A stretch of DNA of 64,000 nt from Siphonodentalium dalli (Eukaryota; Mollusca; Scaphopoda; Gadilida; Siphonodentaliidae). Under the pieces are notes generated by a model. That model was not told the DNA's origin. It was given only the letters and a program-made list of their open reading frames with translations, and ran no database searches. The position numbers and the translations under genes were made by a program. The first letter of the stretch is position 1. Every line of letters begins with the position of its first letter. Below are positions 30,055-41,519 of this stretch, one piece after another. The stretch spans positions 217,572,205-217,636,204 of the forward strand of contig CP136064.1 in the NCBI GenBank assembly GCA_032622095.1. The letters are read 5' to 3'.

Positions 30055-30521
30055 AAGAAATGGGGGACTATAGAAACGGGGTCTGTCCGTTTGTCCGTCC
30101 GTCACACTTTTGAGTACCTTCATGGTGTAATCAACATTTTTTTATAATTTGCAGTATGAAGGTACCTTCATGGTGTTATCAACTCCTACAGTTTTCATCC
30201 TAGAGATTTGAAACTTCAGAATATTGTTGCCCATATATTGAAGATGTGCAACATGTATTATAGATGACGGATTTTTACGGAGTTTTTAACCCTTTTCGAC
30301 TTAGAAAATTTCAACATTTTTTATAATTTTCCGTATGAGGGTACCTTCATGGTGTAATCAACTCCTCCAACAGTTTTGATCGTAGATATTTGAAACTTCA
30401 GAGTATTGTTACCCATATATTGGAGATGTGCAACATGTATATAGATGACGGAAAAAGTATTTTTTTACGGAGTTATTAACCCTTTTCGACTTAGTACATT
30501 TCAACATTTTTTTTAATTTCT
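30055..30521. repeat. CCGTCCGTC-type element with ~180-base tandem units
   Basis: Starts GGGGACTATAGAAACGGGG, then TGTCCGTTTGTCCGTCCGTC, then repeats of GTACCTTCATGGTGTAATC, GAAACTTCAGAATATTGTT and CCCTTTTCGACTTAG with a period near 180. Related in plan to the elements at 11247 and 22614. Confidence 0.65.
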
Positions 30522-30858
30522 TTAACATCTTCTCTGCTCTGACGTCCGTAACTATTACGGACGTAAAAGTGCACGCCGTGTGCTATATGGTCCGTAGGTA
30601 CTACGGACCTACTTCAGCACACAGCCAGTAGGCCATTTTACATAACTGGAACTCCGAGATTGGTGCATCGGAATAACTGCATCTCGAAGTTTCAAAGAGT
30701 GTATGATGATCCACGATTGTGAACGATAATAGCCTTTCAACTGAGTCAGTTTTATAGTTCTTGTGACATTCCCGTTTAGTTTCCCCATTGAAAAATGGCA
30801 ACAACGTCAACAACCCAGCACACAATGTCATAACGTCATTTAGCAGCGAAGAGGTTAA
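30522..30858. mobile_element. TTAA-flanked MITE with two perfect CpG hairpins
   Basis: TTAACATCTTCTCTGCTCTG at the left, TTAGCAGCGAAGAGGTTAA at the right. Just inside the left end are two perfect hairpins, ACGTCCGTAA..TTACGGACGT and GGTCCGTAG..CTACGGACC. TTAA and CCTCTTC-type ends suggest the piggyBac class. Confidence 0.68.
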
Positions 30859-31044
30859 CAAAGCGGCATCGACACTGGTCGGCTGACATTTTATTTTAAT
30901 ATATATAAAAAGGGGGTATAATAAAATTGCACAATTCAGTCACATGCTTTCGATCCCTATGTTACAGGCTAGTTTATCATCCCATGTAAATCCGGCTTTC
31001 CCACCAATAAAATCAGCATCAAGTTACATCCAATATTCTGGATC

Positions 31045-31536
31045 ATTAAAGGCCCACTAATTTTTCGAGTAACCGATTATTATTTTTGTTATAGTGACTT
31101 GATATATGGTTTTAATAACAATCTATACCATAAAATATTATTAAAATACTATAATTCATCACCATTTGAAACATCTGTTTCTCAGAAGATGCCCATAGAG
31201 AAATAGAAACAGCTGAAATCATAGAATGATTCCCCCCATTTGGCTCCCAGAATGCAACAGAAATCAAATTAAAGATGAATTTTCAATGAAAGGGGAATAA
31301 ATCTATCTTTAAGATATAGAGTTACTGTATTCCCCTTCCATTGAAAATAATACACTTTTTACTACAATCTAGATGACAAAAACACTTCAGTAACTCAACA
31401 AAACAACATGTTCACAGTTTATTACACTGATAAGTTGATAACACATTGTTTTGGAGCTTCCTCTTTCAAATGGTATATATTATGGCATAAATTTTATATT
31501 TGTGATCTGGGGGTTCGAAAATTAACTGGGCCTTTA
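31045..31536. mobile_element. MITE family C, copy 3
   Basis: TTAAAGGCCCACTAATTTTTC to AAAATTAACTGGGCCTTTAA. The ends are inverted and TTAA-flanked, and the interior resembles copy 1 with a duplicated hairpin around AGATATAGAGTTA. A family D element begins immediately at its right end. Confidence 0.8.
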
Positions 31537-31931
31537 AAGGTACTAAATCCAATCAGACGCTCCTAAATTATAATTTCTTTGGCTTCGGGGGTAAAAAATA
31601 TTTGATTCGAGGAACCCACCCATCAAAGCTCAGAGTGATAAGATATCGATGTTCGAAGTTTGCTGTTTCTATTGTGTGTGGACCAGAACTTGTCCAGAAC
31701 CACGTGCTCAAACGGACAAATTGCGGTTGTAAGATGGATAACTCTAAAATCAGGTGGTTATTATTGTTAATAGTAACCACTTGATTTTCGAGTTATTCAT
31801 CTTACAACCATAATTTGTCGATATCTCTGAGCTTTGATGGGTTGGTTCCTCGACTCGAATCAAATATTGTTTACCCCCGAAGCCAAAGAAATAGTAATTT
31901 AGGAGCGTCTGATTGGATTGAGTACCTTTCA
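31533..31931. mobile_element. MITE family D, copy 2 (palindromic)
   Basis: TTAAAGGTACTAAATCCAATC to GATTGGATTGAGTACCTTTC, with inverted arms of about 190 bases (TTGGCTTCGGGGGTAAAAAA and inverse) around a TGGTTATTATTGTTAATAG centre. It abuts family C copy 3. Confidence 0.82.
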
Positions 31932-32394
31932 GATATGGCATAGTGTTCTGAGGGAAGAAATACCATGTTATTGTTCCTTAATTATCAGATTGGAGCTTGT
32001 ATTCTTACTGTTGTCGGGTCACTGAGCATATGTGTTCTGTTAAGAACTTTTGTGTTAGAACATTTACCGAATATTGCTGGAAAAATCAATAAGTGCTCAA
32101 GTTGGTTAAGGGATTATATAGTGGATATGCCCACAATAACAAGAGAATTGTTCACTTCCGGATTAAAGCACCATACTTCGTACATATATTGTCCACTATA
32201 TCCCTGATCATAATCCAGCTTTCGGTTAAGTGGAACCCGTTAAATTCAAGATGGCACCCAACATGGCCGCCGTTTTTCAGACAGGTCACTAAGTCAGTTT
32301 GATACAAATTATAGTGAGACAATCTTGTCATATGTATACAAATGTATACATTTTTGTAAAGATAAGATAAAATGCCACCATTATAGGGTCAAAT

Positions 32395-35205
32395 TGGAAC
32401 TCACCGTCCAAAATGGCAGCTGGAAGTGGAAAATTTGAAAAAAAATTCTAATATCTTTAAGATCAGTTTATGCTGTTTGGTGCTGGTTGAGAATTGTGAC
32501 TTTATGTTGTATTGTTCATGTTAACTGGCCATTGGAGCAATGCAATATGCCATCATGGAGTCAGAAACCCTTCTGATCCCTCAAACATTCGATTTTACAG
32601 AAAGCGGTATAAAATTTGACCAAAAATCACCATTGTGATTTCTAGTCATATTTCATCAAAACATGGGCAGAACTGTGCAATTTTAGTGAAACATTCCATT
32701 TCTTATGCATATTCCAACTCATTAGTACCAAAATTGTCACTTTGGTTTAGAATGGCTGCCACAATGGCAGCCAAAATGTGGAAAATGGTAAATATTGCCC
32801 CATGCTGCGTGCATACAAGTTGTGGTTGATTACCAAAATTGACTGTCTGATCTGGTCTGATTTTTCAAATATATCCCAAACATTATTCTCTGCTGGAAAA
32901 GGTAGCAAATGGTGACCCACCTGGTTATTATAAACATGTTACTTAATCAAGTGAGAACTATAGGTTCTATTCTTGTTGTCCCAGTACATTATGATGCATG
33001 ACAAATTAATTTTAAAGGATGCAGTATGAAATTTTGGCCAAAAAACTTCTTTTGAGATTCTGGCCATTTTTCTGAATGGAAATGGGCATGCAGAACGTCG
33101 AAACTAAGCTGAGCGGGACTAATTTATGTGGCTACTCTCACAAATTAGCGTTAAAATTGATCAACATTGATAAACTTAATACATGATGTTTGAAAAAATG
33201 GTAGTCTGGGAGTGGGTGACTGTGTGGTCACAGATGATGTGAATAGGTATACATGAAGTATAATCATGAATGGTGTGACTAGTTATACAATGAGTGTCTA
33301 TATGGTCATGGGTGTGGTGTTCATGGTGATGCAGGTCTACAAGGAGTGCTAATTCATGAGGTGAATAGGTATACGTGGAGTGGCTGTATTGTCATTGAAG
33401 TGGTATATGGGTATAACAAGTGTAGCTACATGGTCACCTGTGCTATATCTTGAGTGGCTATATGCCATGTATGTGACAAATATGTATGATGGAGATACCA
33501 TATGGCCAATTATGAGGTGGTGTACACGGTACTGGTATGTCTTCAAGGGTTGTATGGCAATTAGTGAGGTGTATACGTACAATTGGAGTGACTCTATGGT
33601 CATGAGTGGGGTGTATATATATCTTGAGTGGCTATATGGTCATGGGTGTGGTCAATATGTATACAGAGAGTGACCGTATGGCCAATGGTGAGGTGGTGTG
33701 CAGGGTATTGGTATGTCTTGCAAGGTGCATGGCCACCGGTGATGTGTATATGTATACCTGGAGTGCCTTTATAGGCATGGGTGGGGTATTCATTGTATAT
33801 ATTTAGTGGCTATATGGCCGTGGGTGTGGCCAATATATGTATATATATGGAGTAACCATATGACCAATGGTGATGTGAATTGGTAAATACTGATTGACTA
33901 TATGACCAGGAATGTGGTTATGAGTATACAACGAGTGGCTGAATTGTCATTAGTGAGGTGTATATACAAACCTGGAGTGTATGAACGGTCGTGTGAGCGG
34001 GGTATATATTGAACGTCTGTGTGGCCATTGTTGATGTGTGTATGTATACTTTGAGTGACTCTATTGTTATGGATGTGGTGTATATGTATATCTTGAGTGA
34101 CTACATGGCCATGAGTGTGGCAATTATATGTACATGGAGTAATTGTATGGCCAATGGTGAGGCGCATATGTATACAAACAGTGACTGTAAGGTCATGAAT
34201 GTGGTGCAGAACTATATATATATAGAGTGACTATACAGTCGTGGGTGAGGTGTAGAATATACGTGGTGTGCTTGCATGGTGACTTGTGGCTATATAGTCA
34301 AGTATGTGGTGTATGGGTATACATAAGAATGGTTTCTTGACATTAGTCATTTCGATGCCAATGAGGCACAATTTTATTGTCCCGAGTAACATCATAATAT
34401 TGCCCCTTTAATTTCTGTTTCAAAGTTCTGTCTATTTCCATACAAAAAACATGGTCAGAATCTCAAAAGAAGTTTTTGGCAAAATTCCATACTACATCCT
34501 TTATAATTAATTTGTCATGCCCAATAAGTAACATGGTTAATACAAAGTGAGTCACAATTTGCTACCTTTTCGGAACATCAGAGAATAATATTCGGGATAT
34601 ATATGAAAAAATATATACTTTTTTTTACCAAATTTTGTTGCCATTTTGCAAACCATCTTGAGTAATTTTGTCCAAAAACAGATCAGTGTGATACATTTAA
34701 GACATATCAAAACAATAAACACCTTCGATACCAAAGATAGTTCCATTTTACTTGAGAAAATTGTCTTAACCTGAAAAGTGATTTTTTTCCGATTTCGATG
34801 TCAAGTTTGTGATAGTAAAATCCAATAATTCTGGTAATGTCAGTGTTTAAAATAGTAACAATAAACCAAGGTGCATCAGAAATGGTAGTATTCAATATCT
34901 ATAAGACAGCTAGAATAGTCATGTGTTCATCAACCACAACCTGTATGCGGTTGCATGACTTGCTGGTGCAATATTTACATATTTTCCCTATTTTGGCTCC
35001 CATTTTGGCAGCCATTTTGAGCCAAAGTGAAATTTGGGTGGGGAGCATATGAATGGCATATTTCATTGCTCCAATGGTCAGTTAACATGACCAATGCAAA
35101 AATAAAGTTAAATTCTCAAACAGCTCCAAAAAAACAGAAACTGATTTTAAAGATATTAGTGAAAAAACGTCAAATTTTGTAATTTTGGCGTCCATTATAG
35201 CGGAA
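32395..35205. mobile_element. Large element with ~0.7 kb inverted repeats around a minisatellite
   Basis: Left arm 32395-33110 and right arm 34400-35205 match in inverse order: ATTGGAGCAATG(C/A)AATATGCC, GTCACTTTGG..AATGGCTGCC, ACAAGTTGTGGTTGAT, GGTAGCAAAT, CAGAGAATAATATTC, and GATGCAGTATGAAATTTTGG with CTTCTTTTGAGATTCTG. The left arm has about 130 extra bases (32575-32710). The centre is a degenerate minisatellite. No coding frame. Superfamily unknown; the ends were not located exactly. Confidence 0.72.
33185..34335. repeat. Degenerate GTGGCTATATGGTCATGGGTG minisatellite
   Basis: About 25 diverged units of 40-50 bases, each like GAGTGGCTATATGGTCATGG, then GTGTGGTGTATATGTATAC. It forms the centre of the inverted-repeat element. 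The ORFs here in both directions are shadows of the repeat. Confidence 0.8.
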
Positions 35206-35584
35206 TCTTTTGGATATTGTTACGCATATATTGCTAATGTGATTTTTTTCAGTTATTCCCCTTTCATGACTTTTACCATTCTTATTTTTGAATGATTTTT
35301 ACCACTTCTTCCACCCGAATCTGTGCGTTGTGGTGGCCTGTATATACATGTAGCGGCTCACCGGCTGGAAAACAGGTAAGGTGCTCATTGCTCGCGGTTA
35401 GAGTAAGTTTTTTTTCCCATAAACAAGTTGTTTTCCAAAAAGCTGTCCTTTTCTACGTTAACACCGATGATAGGCGCAACGAATGAAGCAATCCTTGATG
35501 CAATAAATGTTATAGAATTATTTGACAAACATATTCTTTGAAAATTCTGACGCGAAATGCGGGCTTGTCCCAAATAATATAAAA

Positions 35585-35992
35585 ATAGCTGATGTGCCCG
35601 ACTTCGTCCGGGGTATTTAGGAGAATTAGGAGAAAGAAAAAACTATTGTTCAAAGTGACAATGAGAGAAATGAGAGAAATGAGAGATTGATCTACTAATT
35701 CAAAGTGAGAACGTTGAACAATACTGAGCGAACAACTTTGAAAAGTATTAGGAGAAAGAAAAAAACTATTGTTCAATCGGTCCAGAAACATGACAATATG
35801 AGCGAGGTCAAGGTCACGATCGCACGTGAAATTGGACCGGTCCACATTGTTTCCGGGATCAAAGTATAGGCCTATATACATACCAAATTTGAGTCGGATC
35901 GGTCGAGCAGATTTCGAGATTCTAACACATATACATACATACGTACATACATAAATACATACATACACACAGACAAGTTCCAAAATATATGA
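35585..35992 (-). mobile_element. Helitron-type element, minus strand (solo)
   Basis: On the minus strand it begins TCATATATTTTGGAACTTG (preceded by A), carries TATG repeats and CAAATTTGGTATGTAT, and ends with the hairpin CCCCGGACGAAGTCGGGC then ACATCAGCTAT, where CTAG has mutated to CTAT. Same family as 10106-10397, longer by about 115 bases. Confidence 0.72.
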
Positions 35993-35994
35993 TA

Positions 35995-36743
35995 CTAGCC
36001 GATGAGCCCGACGTTGTCCGGGCTATTCAAAAACCAAATTTCAAGTCGATAGCTCCACCCGTTTCCGAGATCTGGTCTGCGCATGCGCGAAGCTGGCGTC
36101 GCACGGGCTCGGCGACCCGATAAAATTCGTATCCGGGGCAAGATACATTCACATACCAAATTTCAAGTCGATAGCTCCACCCGTTTCCGAGATCTCGTCT
36201 GCGCATGCGCGAAGCTGCGTCGCACGGGCTCGGCGACCCGATAAAATTCGTATCCGGGGCAAGATACATTCACATACCAAATTTCAAGTCGATAGCTCCA
36301 CCCGTTTCCGAGATCTGGTCTGCGCATGCGCGAAGCTGGCGTCGCACGGGCTCGGCGACCTGATAAAATTCGTATCCGGGGCAAGATGCATTCACATACC
36401 AAATTGCAAGTCGATAGCTCCACCTGTTTCCGAGATCTCGTCTGCGCATGCGCGAAACTGGCGTCGCACGGGCTCGGCGACCCGATAAAATTCTTATCCG
36501 GGGCAAGATACATTCACATAGCAAATTTCAAGTCGATAGCTCCACCCGTTTCCGAGATCTCGTCTGCGCATGCGCGAAGCGGGCGCCGCAAGGGCTCGCC
36601 AATACGACAACGTCCACCGCCTGGTCAAACTACACACACGTACCAAGTTTCGTCCCGATCGGTCGAGAATCGTAGATTTGTATTAATGACAGACAAACAA
36701 ACAGACAGACAAACAGACAGAGGTCTTCAAAATATATATGAGA
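35995..36743 (-). mobile_element. Tandem Helitron array, unit A (749 bp)
   Basis: Minus strand: TCTCATATATATTTTGAAG at the 5' end, GTCTGT microsatellite, CATTTATACAAATC (variant), GACCGATCGGGACGAAAC, then five copies of a 122-base repeat, the hairpin GCCCGGACAACGTCGGGC, and CATCGGCTAG. 5'-TC, hairpin and 3'-CTAG define a Helitron end pair. Non-coding. Confidence 0.8.
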
Positions 36744-37371
36744 CTAGTCGATGAGCCCGACGTTGTCTGGGCTATTCAAAAACCAAATTTCAAGTCGATA
36801 GCTCCACCCGTTTCCGAGATCTGGTCTGCGCATGCGCGAAGCTGGCGTCGCACGGACTCGGCGACCCGATAAAATTGGTATCCGGGGCAAGATACATTCA
36901 CATAGCAAATTTCAAGTCGATAGCTCTACCCGTTTCCGAGATCTGGTCTGCGCATGCGCGAAGCTGGCGTCGCACGGGCTCGGCGACCCGATAAAATTCG
37001 TATCCGGGGCAAGATACATTCACATAGCAAATTTCAAGTCGATAGCTCCACCCGTTTCCGAGATCTCGTCTGCGCATGCGCGAAGCTGGTGTCGCACGGG
37101 CTCGGCGACCCGATAAAATTCGTATCCGGGGCAAGATACATTCACATAGCAAATTTCAAGTCGATAGCTCCACCCGTTTCCGAGATATCGTCTCCGCATG
37201 CGCGAAGCGGGCGCCGCACGGGCTCGCCAATACGACAACGTTCACCGCCTGGTCAAACTACACACACGTACCAAGTTTCGTCCCGATCGGTCGAGAATCG
37301 TAGATTTGTATAAATGACAGACAGACAGACAAACATACATACAGACAGAGGTCTTCAAAATATATATGAGA
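36744..37371 (-). mobile_element. Tandem Helitron array, unit B (628 bp)
   Basis: Same structure as unit A with four 122-base repeats. Its CTAG abuts the TC start of unit A with no spacer. The CTAG-proximal hairpin has one substitution. Confidence 0.8.
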
Positions 37372-37907
37372 CTAGCCGATGAGCCCGACGTTGTCCGGGC
37401 TATTCAAAAACCAAATTTCAAGTCGATAGCTATTTAAAAACCAAATTTCAAGTCGATAGCTCCACCCGTTTTCGAGATCTGGTCTGCGCATGCGCGAAGC
37501 TGGCATCGCACGGGCTCGGCGACCCGATAAAATTCGTATCCGGGGCAAGATACATTCAAATACAAAATTTCAAGTCGATAGCTCCACCCGTTTCCGAGAT
37601 CTCGTCTGCGCATGCGCGAAGCTGGCGTCGCACGGGCTCGGCGACCCGATAAAATTCGTATCCGGGGCAAGATACATTCACATAGCAAATTTCAAGTCGA
37701 TAGCTCCAACCGTTTCCGAGATCTCGTCTGCGCATGCGCGAAGCGGGCGCCGCACGGGCTCGCCAATACAACAACGTCCACCGCCTGGTCAAACTACACA
37801 TACGTACCAAGTTTCGTCCCGATCGGTCGAGAATCGTAGATTTGTATAAATGACATACAGACAAACAAACATACATACAGACAGAGGTCTTCAAAATATA
37901 TATGAGA
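37372..37907 (-). mobile_element. Tandem Helitron array, unit C (536 bp)
   Basis: Same structure with three 122-base repeats. Near the 3' end about 45 bases (CAAATTTCAAGTCGATAGC) are repeated. Confidence 0.8.
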
Positions 37908-38463
37908 CTAGCCGATGAGCCCGACGTTGTCCGGGCTATTCAAAAACAAAATTTCAAGTCGATAGCTCCACCCGTTTCCGAGATCTGGTCTGAAAACCAA
38001 ATTTCAAGTCGATAGCTCTACCCGTTTCCGAGATCTGGTCTGCGCATGCGCGAAGCTGGCGTCGCACGGGCTCGGCGACCCGATAAAATTCGTATCCGGG
38101 GCAAGATACATTCACATACCAAATTTCAAGTCGATAGCTCCACCCGTTTCCGAGATCTCGTCTGCGCATGCGCGAAGCTGGCGTCGCACGGACTCGGCGA
38201 CCCAATAAAATTCGTATCCGGGGCAAGATACATTCACATAGCAAATTTCAAGTCGATAGCTCCACCCGTTTCCGATATATCGTCTGCGCATGCGCTGCAC
38301 GGTCGTCGCACGAGTTCGCCAATACGACAACGTCGACCGCCTGGTCAAACTACACACACGTACCAAGTTTCGTCCCGATCGGTCGAGAATCGTAGATTTG
38401 TATAAATGACAAACAAACATACAGACAAACATACAAACATAGGTCTTCAAAATATATATGAGA
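37908..38463 (-). mobile_element. Tandem Helitron array, unit D (556 bp)
   Basis: Same structure with three 122-base repeats and a short duplication by the 3' hairpin. Its junction-side 122-mer has diverged (TGCGCTGCACGGTCG). Confidence 0.8.
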
Positions 38464-39014
38464 CTAGCCGATGAGCCCGACGTTGTCCGGCGCTCGACGA
38501 CCCGATAAAATTCGTACCCGGGGCAAGATACATTCACATTCCAAATTTCAAGTCGATAGCTCCACCCGTTTCCGAGATCTCGTCTGCGCATGCGCGAAGT
38601 TGTCGTCGCACGGGCTCGACGACCCGATAAAATTCGTACCCGGGGCAAGATACATTCACATTCCAAATTTCAAGTCGATAGCTCCACCCGTTTCGAGATC
38701 TCGTCTGCGCATGCGCGAAGCTGGCGTCGCACGGTCTCGGCGACCCGATAAAATTCGTATTCGGGGCAAGATACATTCACATTCCAAATTTCAAGTCGAT
38801 AGCTCCACCCGTTTCTGAGATCTCGTCTGCGCATGCGCGAAGCGGGCGCCGCACGGGCTCGCCAATACGACAACGTCCACCGCCTGGTCAAACTACACAC
38901 ACGTACCAAGTTTCGTCCCGATCGGTCGGGAATCGTAGATTTGTATAAATGACAAACATACAGACATACAGACAAACATACAAACAGACAGAGGTCTTCA
39001 AAATATATATGAGA
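38464..39014 (-). mobile_element. Tandem Helitron array, unit E (551 bp)
   Basis: Same structure with three 122-base repeats. The 3' hairpin region is joined directly into a repeat unit (TTGTCCGGCGCTCGACG), a deletion of the usual linker. Confidence 0.78.
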
Positions 39015-39605
39015 CTAGCAGGTGATCCGACTTCGTCCGGGCTTTGACCTTGACTTGATCATTTTGAAGGTCAAGATCAGGTGGGATCACAATTTGACTG
39101 GTCCATGAGAGTTCCCGGACAAAAGTTGCCCAAGGTAGCAAGTTTGGACTCCATTGGTAGGGCCGTTTTCGAGTCTATAACGGACACACACATACATATA
39201 TATCATTAGTGGGTACCCGTTTCAATGTGAAGGTCACCTCGGGCGGAAAAACTGACCCGATGGAAATCTCCCCCATTCCTAGGAACCCCTAAGTACGAAC
39301 ACAGACATAAAGATCACACAACACGCTTATGTCTGGACACAGACACAACACGCTCATGTCTGGACACAGACACGCTCTTTATCAACGACACTGCGGATAC
39401 GAACGCTCTTTAACTATCACGCGATTAACCCCACAATTCCAAGACGCCGGCAGTGGGAATGGAGAATGAGTGCTCGGAGCTTCTCAAAATCAATGCGATG
39501 ACACTTCATCTGTAGTTTTAACCTTAGATAGGAAGTTTGGTCGAAATCTGTCCGGCAGTTTTCCCGGCCATACAAACAAACAGAAGTCCCAAAATATATA
39601 TGAGA
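39015..39605 (-). mobile_element. Tandem Helitron array, unit F (different subfamily, 591 bp)
   Basis: Minus strand: TCTCATATATATTTTGGGAC at the 5' end (preceded by A), and a 3' end CCCGGACGAAGTCGGATC then ACCTGCTAG directly abutting unit E. The interior has no 122-base repeats. It includes ACACGCTCATGTCTGGACAC duplicates around 39330-39375 and a possible second internal 5'-like segment at 39180. It may be two elements merged. Confidence 0.62.
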
Positions 39606-40204
39606 TAGAGATTAAACATGCAATGCATGCAAGTTCGATTGTGGGCGAAGTTCACCGCCCAAGTTCTGACTGCTGTGAAACGTTCGCGATATGTTTGGAT
39701 CAAGTTTTCGAAAATTGAATGTCCGCCTATGTACTCGGCTGTATTTATGCGATGCTCGTAATGAAGCGCAAGAAAACCATAATCAGAAATGGTAACGCCC
39801 TCAATATCATATTATTAGCCATAAATATAAATTATAATATAAAATATATTGGTTAGATGAATGCACCGCCTCAGATTTCCGTTAAAACAACTAATCCTTC
39901 AAATTATTACAAAAACTATACGGCTTATTACTGCAGGTTTCTCATTCACCACACCAGAAAGCTTCTAAATGCGGATACAAAATCTGAGGCATTGTGTTCC
40001 CGCCAAGAGTGCATGGCCCAGCCATGATTGTTCATACCTAAACATCGAAGGCAATCAACGCGGTCATAATAGTTACATACTGCAACTATAAGACATCCAG
40101 CGAATACACACCACACGAAAACCCGAAATGTGTTGTCCCGCGAGAAATCCCATCGCTATAGCTCGATTTGACACGGCCAGATTAGTCTTCCTACAATATC
40201 CTAA

Positions 40205-40756
40205 AACAATAAAGCTTCTCAAATCATCGGCATAGTCAACAGAACTTTCACGAACTTGGACATCGACACTTTCTACTCGCTCTACATAAGCATGGTCAGA
40301 CCTATCATCGAAACCTTAACTCCGCATGGAGCCGATATCCCACAAATATCAAAGCATTGTGTTAGAGAAATACAAAGAAAAGCAACGAAACTAGTTCGTC
40401 AAATCAAAACTCTATACTACCGAGACCGAATGATAAGACTCAATCTGATGTCCTTAAAATATCGAAGATTTAGAGGAGATATAATCGAGGTATATAAACT
40501 GTTAAATGGTCATTACAATATCAATGCCTGTGACATATTAGAAAGACATTCATCAGGAAGAACAAGAGGACATAATAAAAAGCTACAGATGCCCATTGTT
40601 AACAAGGCCATAGGAAAATATTTCTTCGCGCAGAGGGTGGTAAATAGCTGGAACTCTCTGCCAGACTTCGCTGTTGAGGCTCCAACACTCGATAAATTTA
40701 AAATATACATAGACTCATTCTTCTATTATATAAAATACGAGTTCGACGACAAGTAA
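40205..40756 (+). pseudogene. Non-LTR retrotransposon fragment: C-terminus of reverse transcriptase ORF
   Basis: Open frame starting NKASQIIGIVNRTF, with TFYSLYISMVRPIIETL (the thumb region after the catalytic domain), RRFRGDIIEVYKLLNGHYNI and FAQRVVNSWNSLPDFAVEAP. These are the conserved C-terminal blocks of CR1/jockey-like RTs (KAN..LGIIRR, LV.P.LEY, R.RGD.IE.YK.L, RVV..WNSLP). No catalytic motifs precede it, so it is a 5'-truncated copy. The last 180 residues are intact with a stop, which suggests it is fairly young. Confidence 0.85.
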
Positions 40757-41519
40757 TATGTTCAAGTGACTCACAAGTAAATATCGAATGACGATACATA
40801 TATTTGTAAACAAGCATTGCAAATAATGTTATTGGGACGAAAAGTAGCAAGACTTGTTCCGTATTATGATGATGACGATGATGATGATTATGATATGATT
40901 GATAGTACAAACCACTATTATGATGATCGTGTCGTTATTTGTTTAAAATACGTATCAATTGACATATACGCACCCGTTCCCTAATTAAAATCAACATATT
41001 TCGACAATTTTAGGGGATCTCCGCGAATTCGGGGACATCCGCAAATAGACGTCCGCAAATAGCGACCTACTGCGAATTGTCACAGCTGGAAAAATCCATT
41101 ATCTATTTATAAAATGCCCAGCGAACCACAGCTTTCTAAAATCTGTACCACAGTATACACCAAATGGGCGTTAATAATCTGCGCGTAGCCTAACCAGAAT
41201 GTTCTGAGCAAGGATCACATCGCCTCCAAGCATGAGCAGAACCGCCATATCTGCGAAAGCGGTGCCGCTTACAGTTACACACCAGGCTTACGCCGGCCGC
41301 CACAGAAAGAAAACGAGACATTAAAGAGCCAAATATATTGTTGATTTTCCCATTTGTAGTTCAAACACGGATACATAATTATGTTAAATTTGCACGTGGC
41401 CTTTGATTCATGATATAATGCTAACAATCACAGTTTGCATTGTAAGCTATTCATCACCGTATACAATATCCTAAACGTCAGTGAATTTATAGCATATCCC
41501 GAGAACTCTAAAACAACCA

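Larger units (their letters stand above)
36050..38860. repeat. 122-base minisatellite inside Helitron units A-E
   Basis: The unit contains TCTGCGCATGCGCGAAGCTG, GTCGCACGGGCTCGGCGACC, CGATAAAATTCGTATCCGG, GGCAAGATACATTCACATA and CAAATTTCAAGTCGATAGCT. Copy numbers by unit are 5, 4, 3, 3, 3. The copy nearest the 5' side of every unit carries GCGGGCGCCGCACGG and leads into the non-repeated CGTCCACCGCCTGGTC. The 75-184-residue ORFs on both strands are shadows of this repeat. Confidence 0.85.

Noticed and set aside
33349-34230. ORFs with YMAMSV, WLYGHGCG and similar text
   Set aside because: Shadows of the degenerate minisatellite in both directions.
35995-38860. Regular repeats that could be mistaken for a CRISPR array
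   Set aside because: The repeats are directly tandem without unique spacers, the genome is eukaryotic, and the ends are Helitron-like.
36027-38975. Many 75-184-codon ORFs on both strands (REAGVARARRPDKI, HSHSKFQVDSS and others)
   Set aside because: Read-through of the 122-base repeat inside Helitron units, overlapping in several frames.
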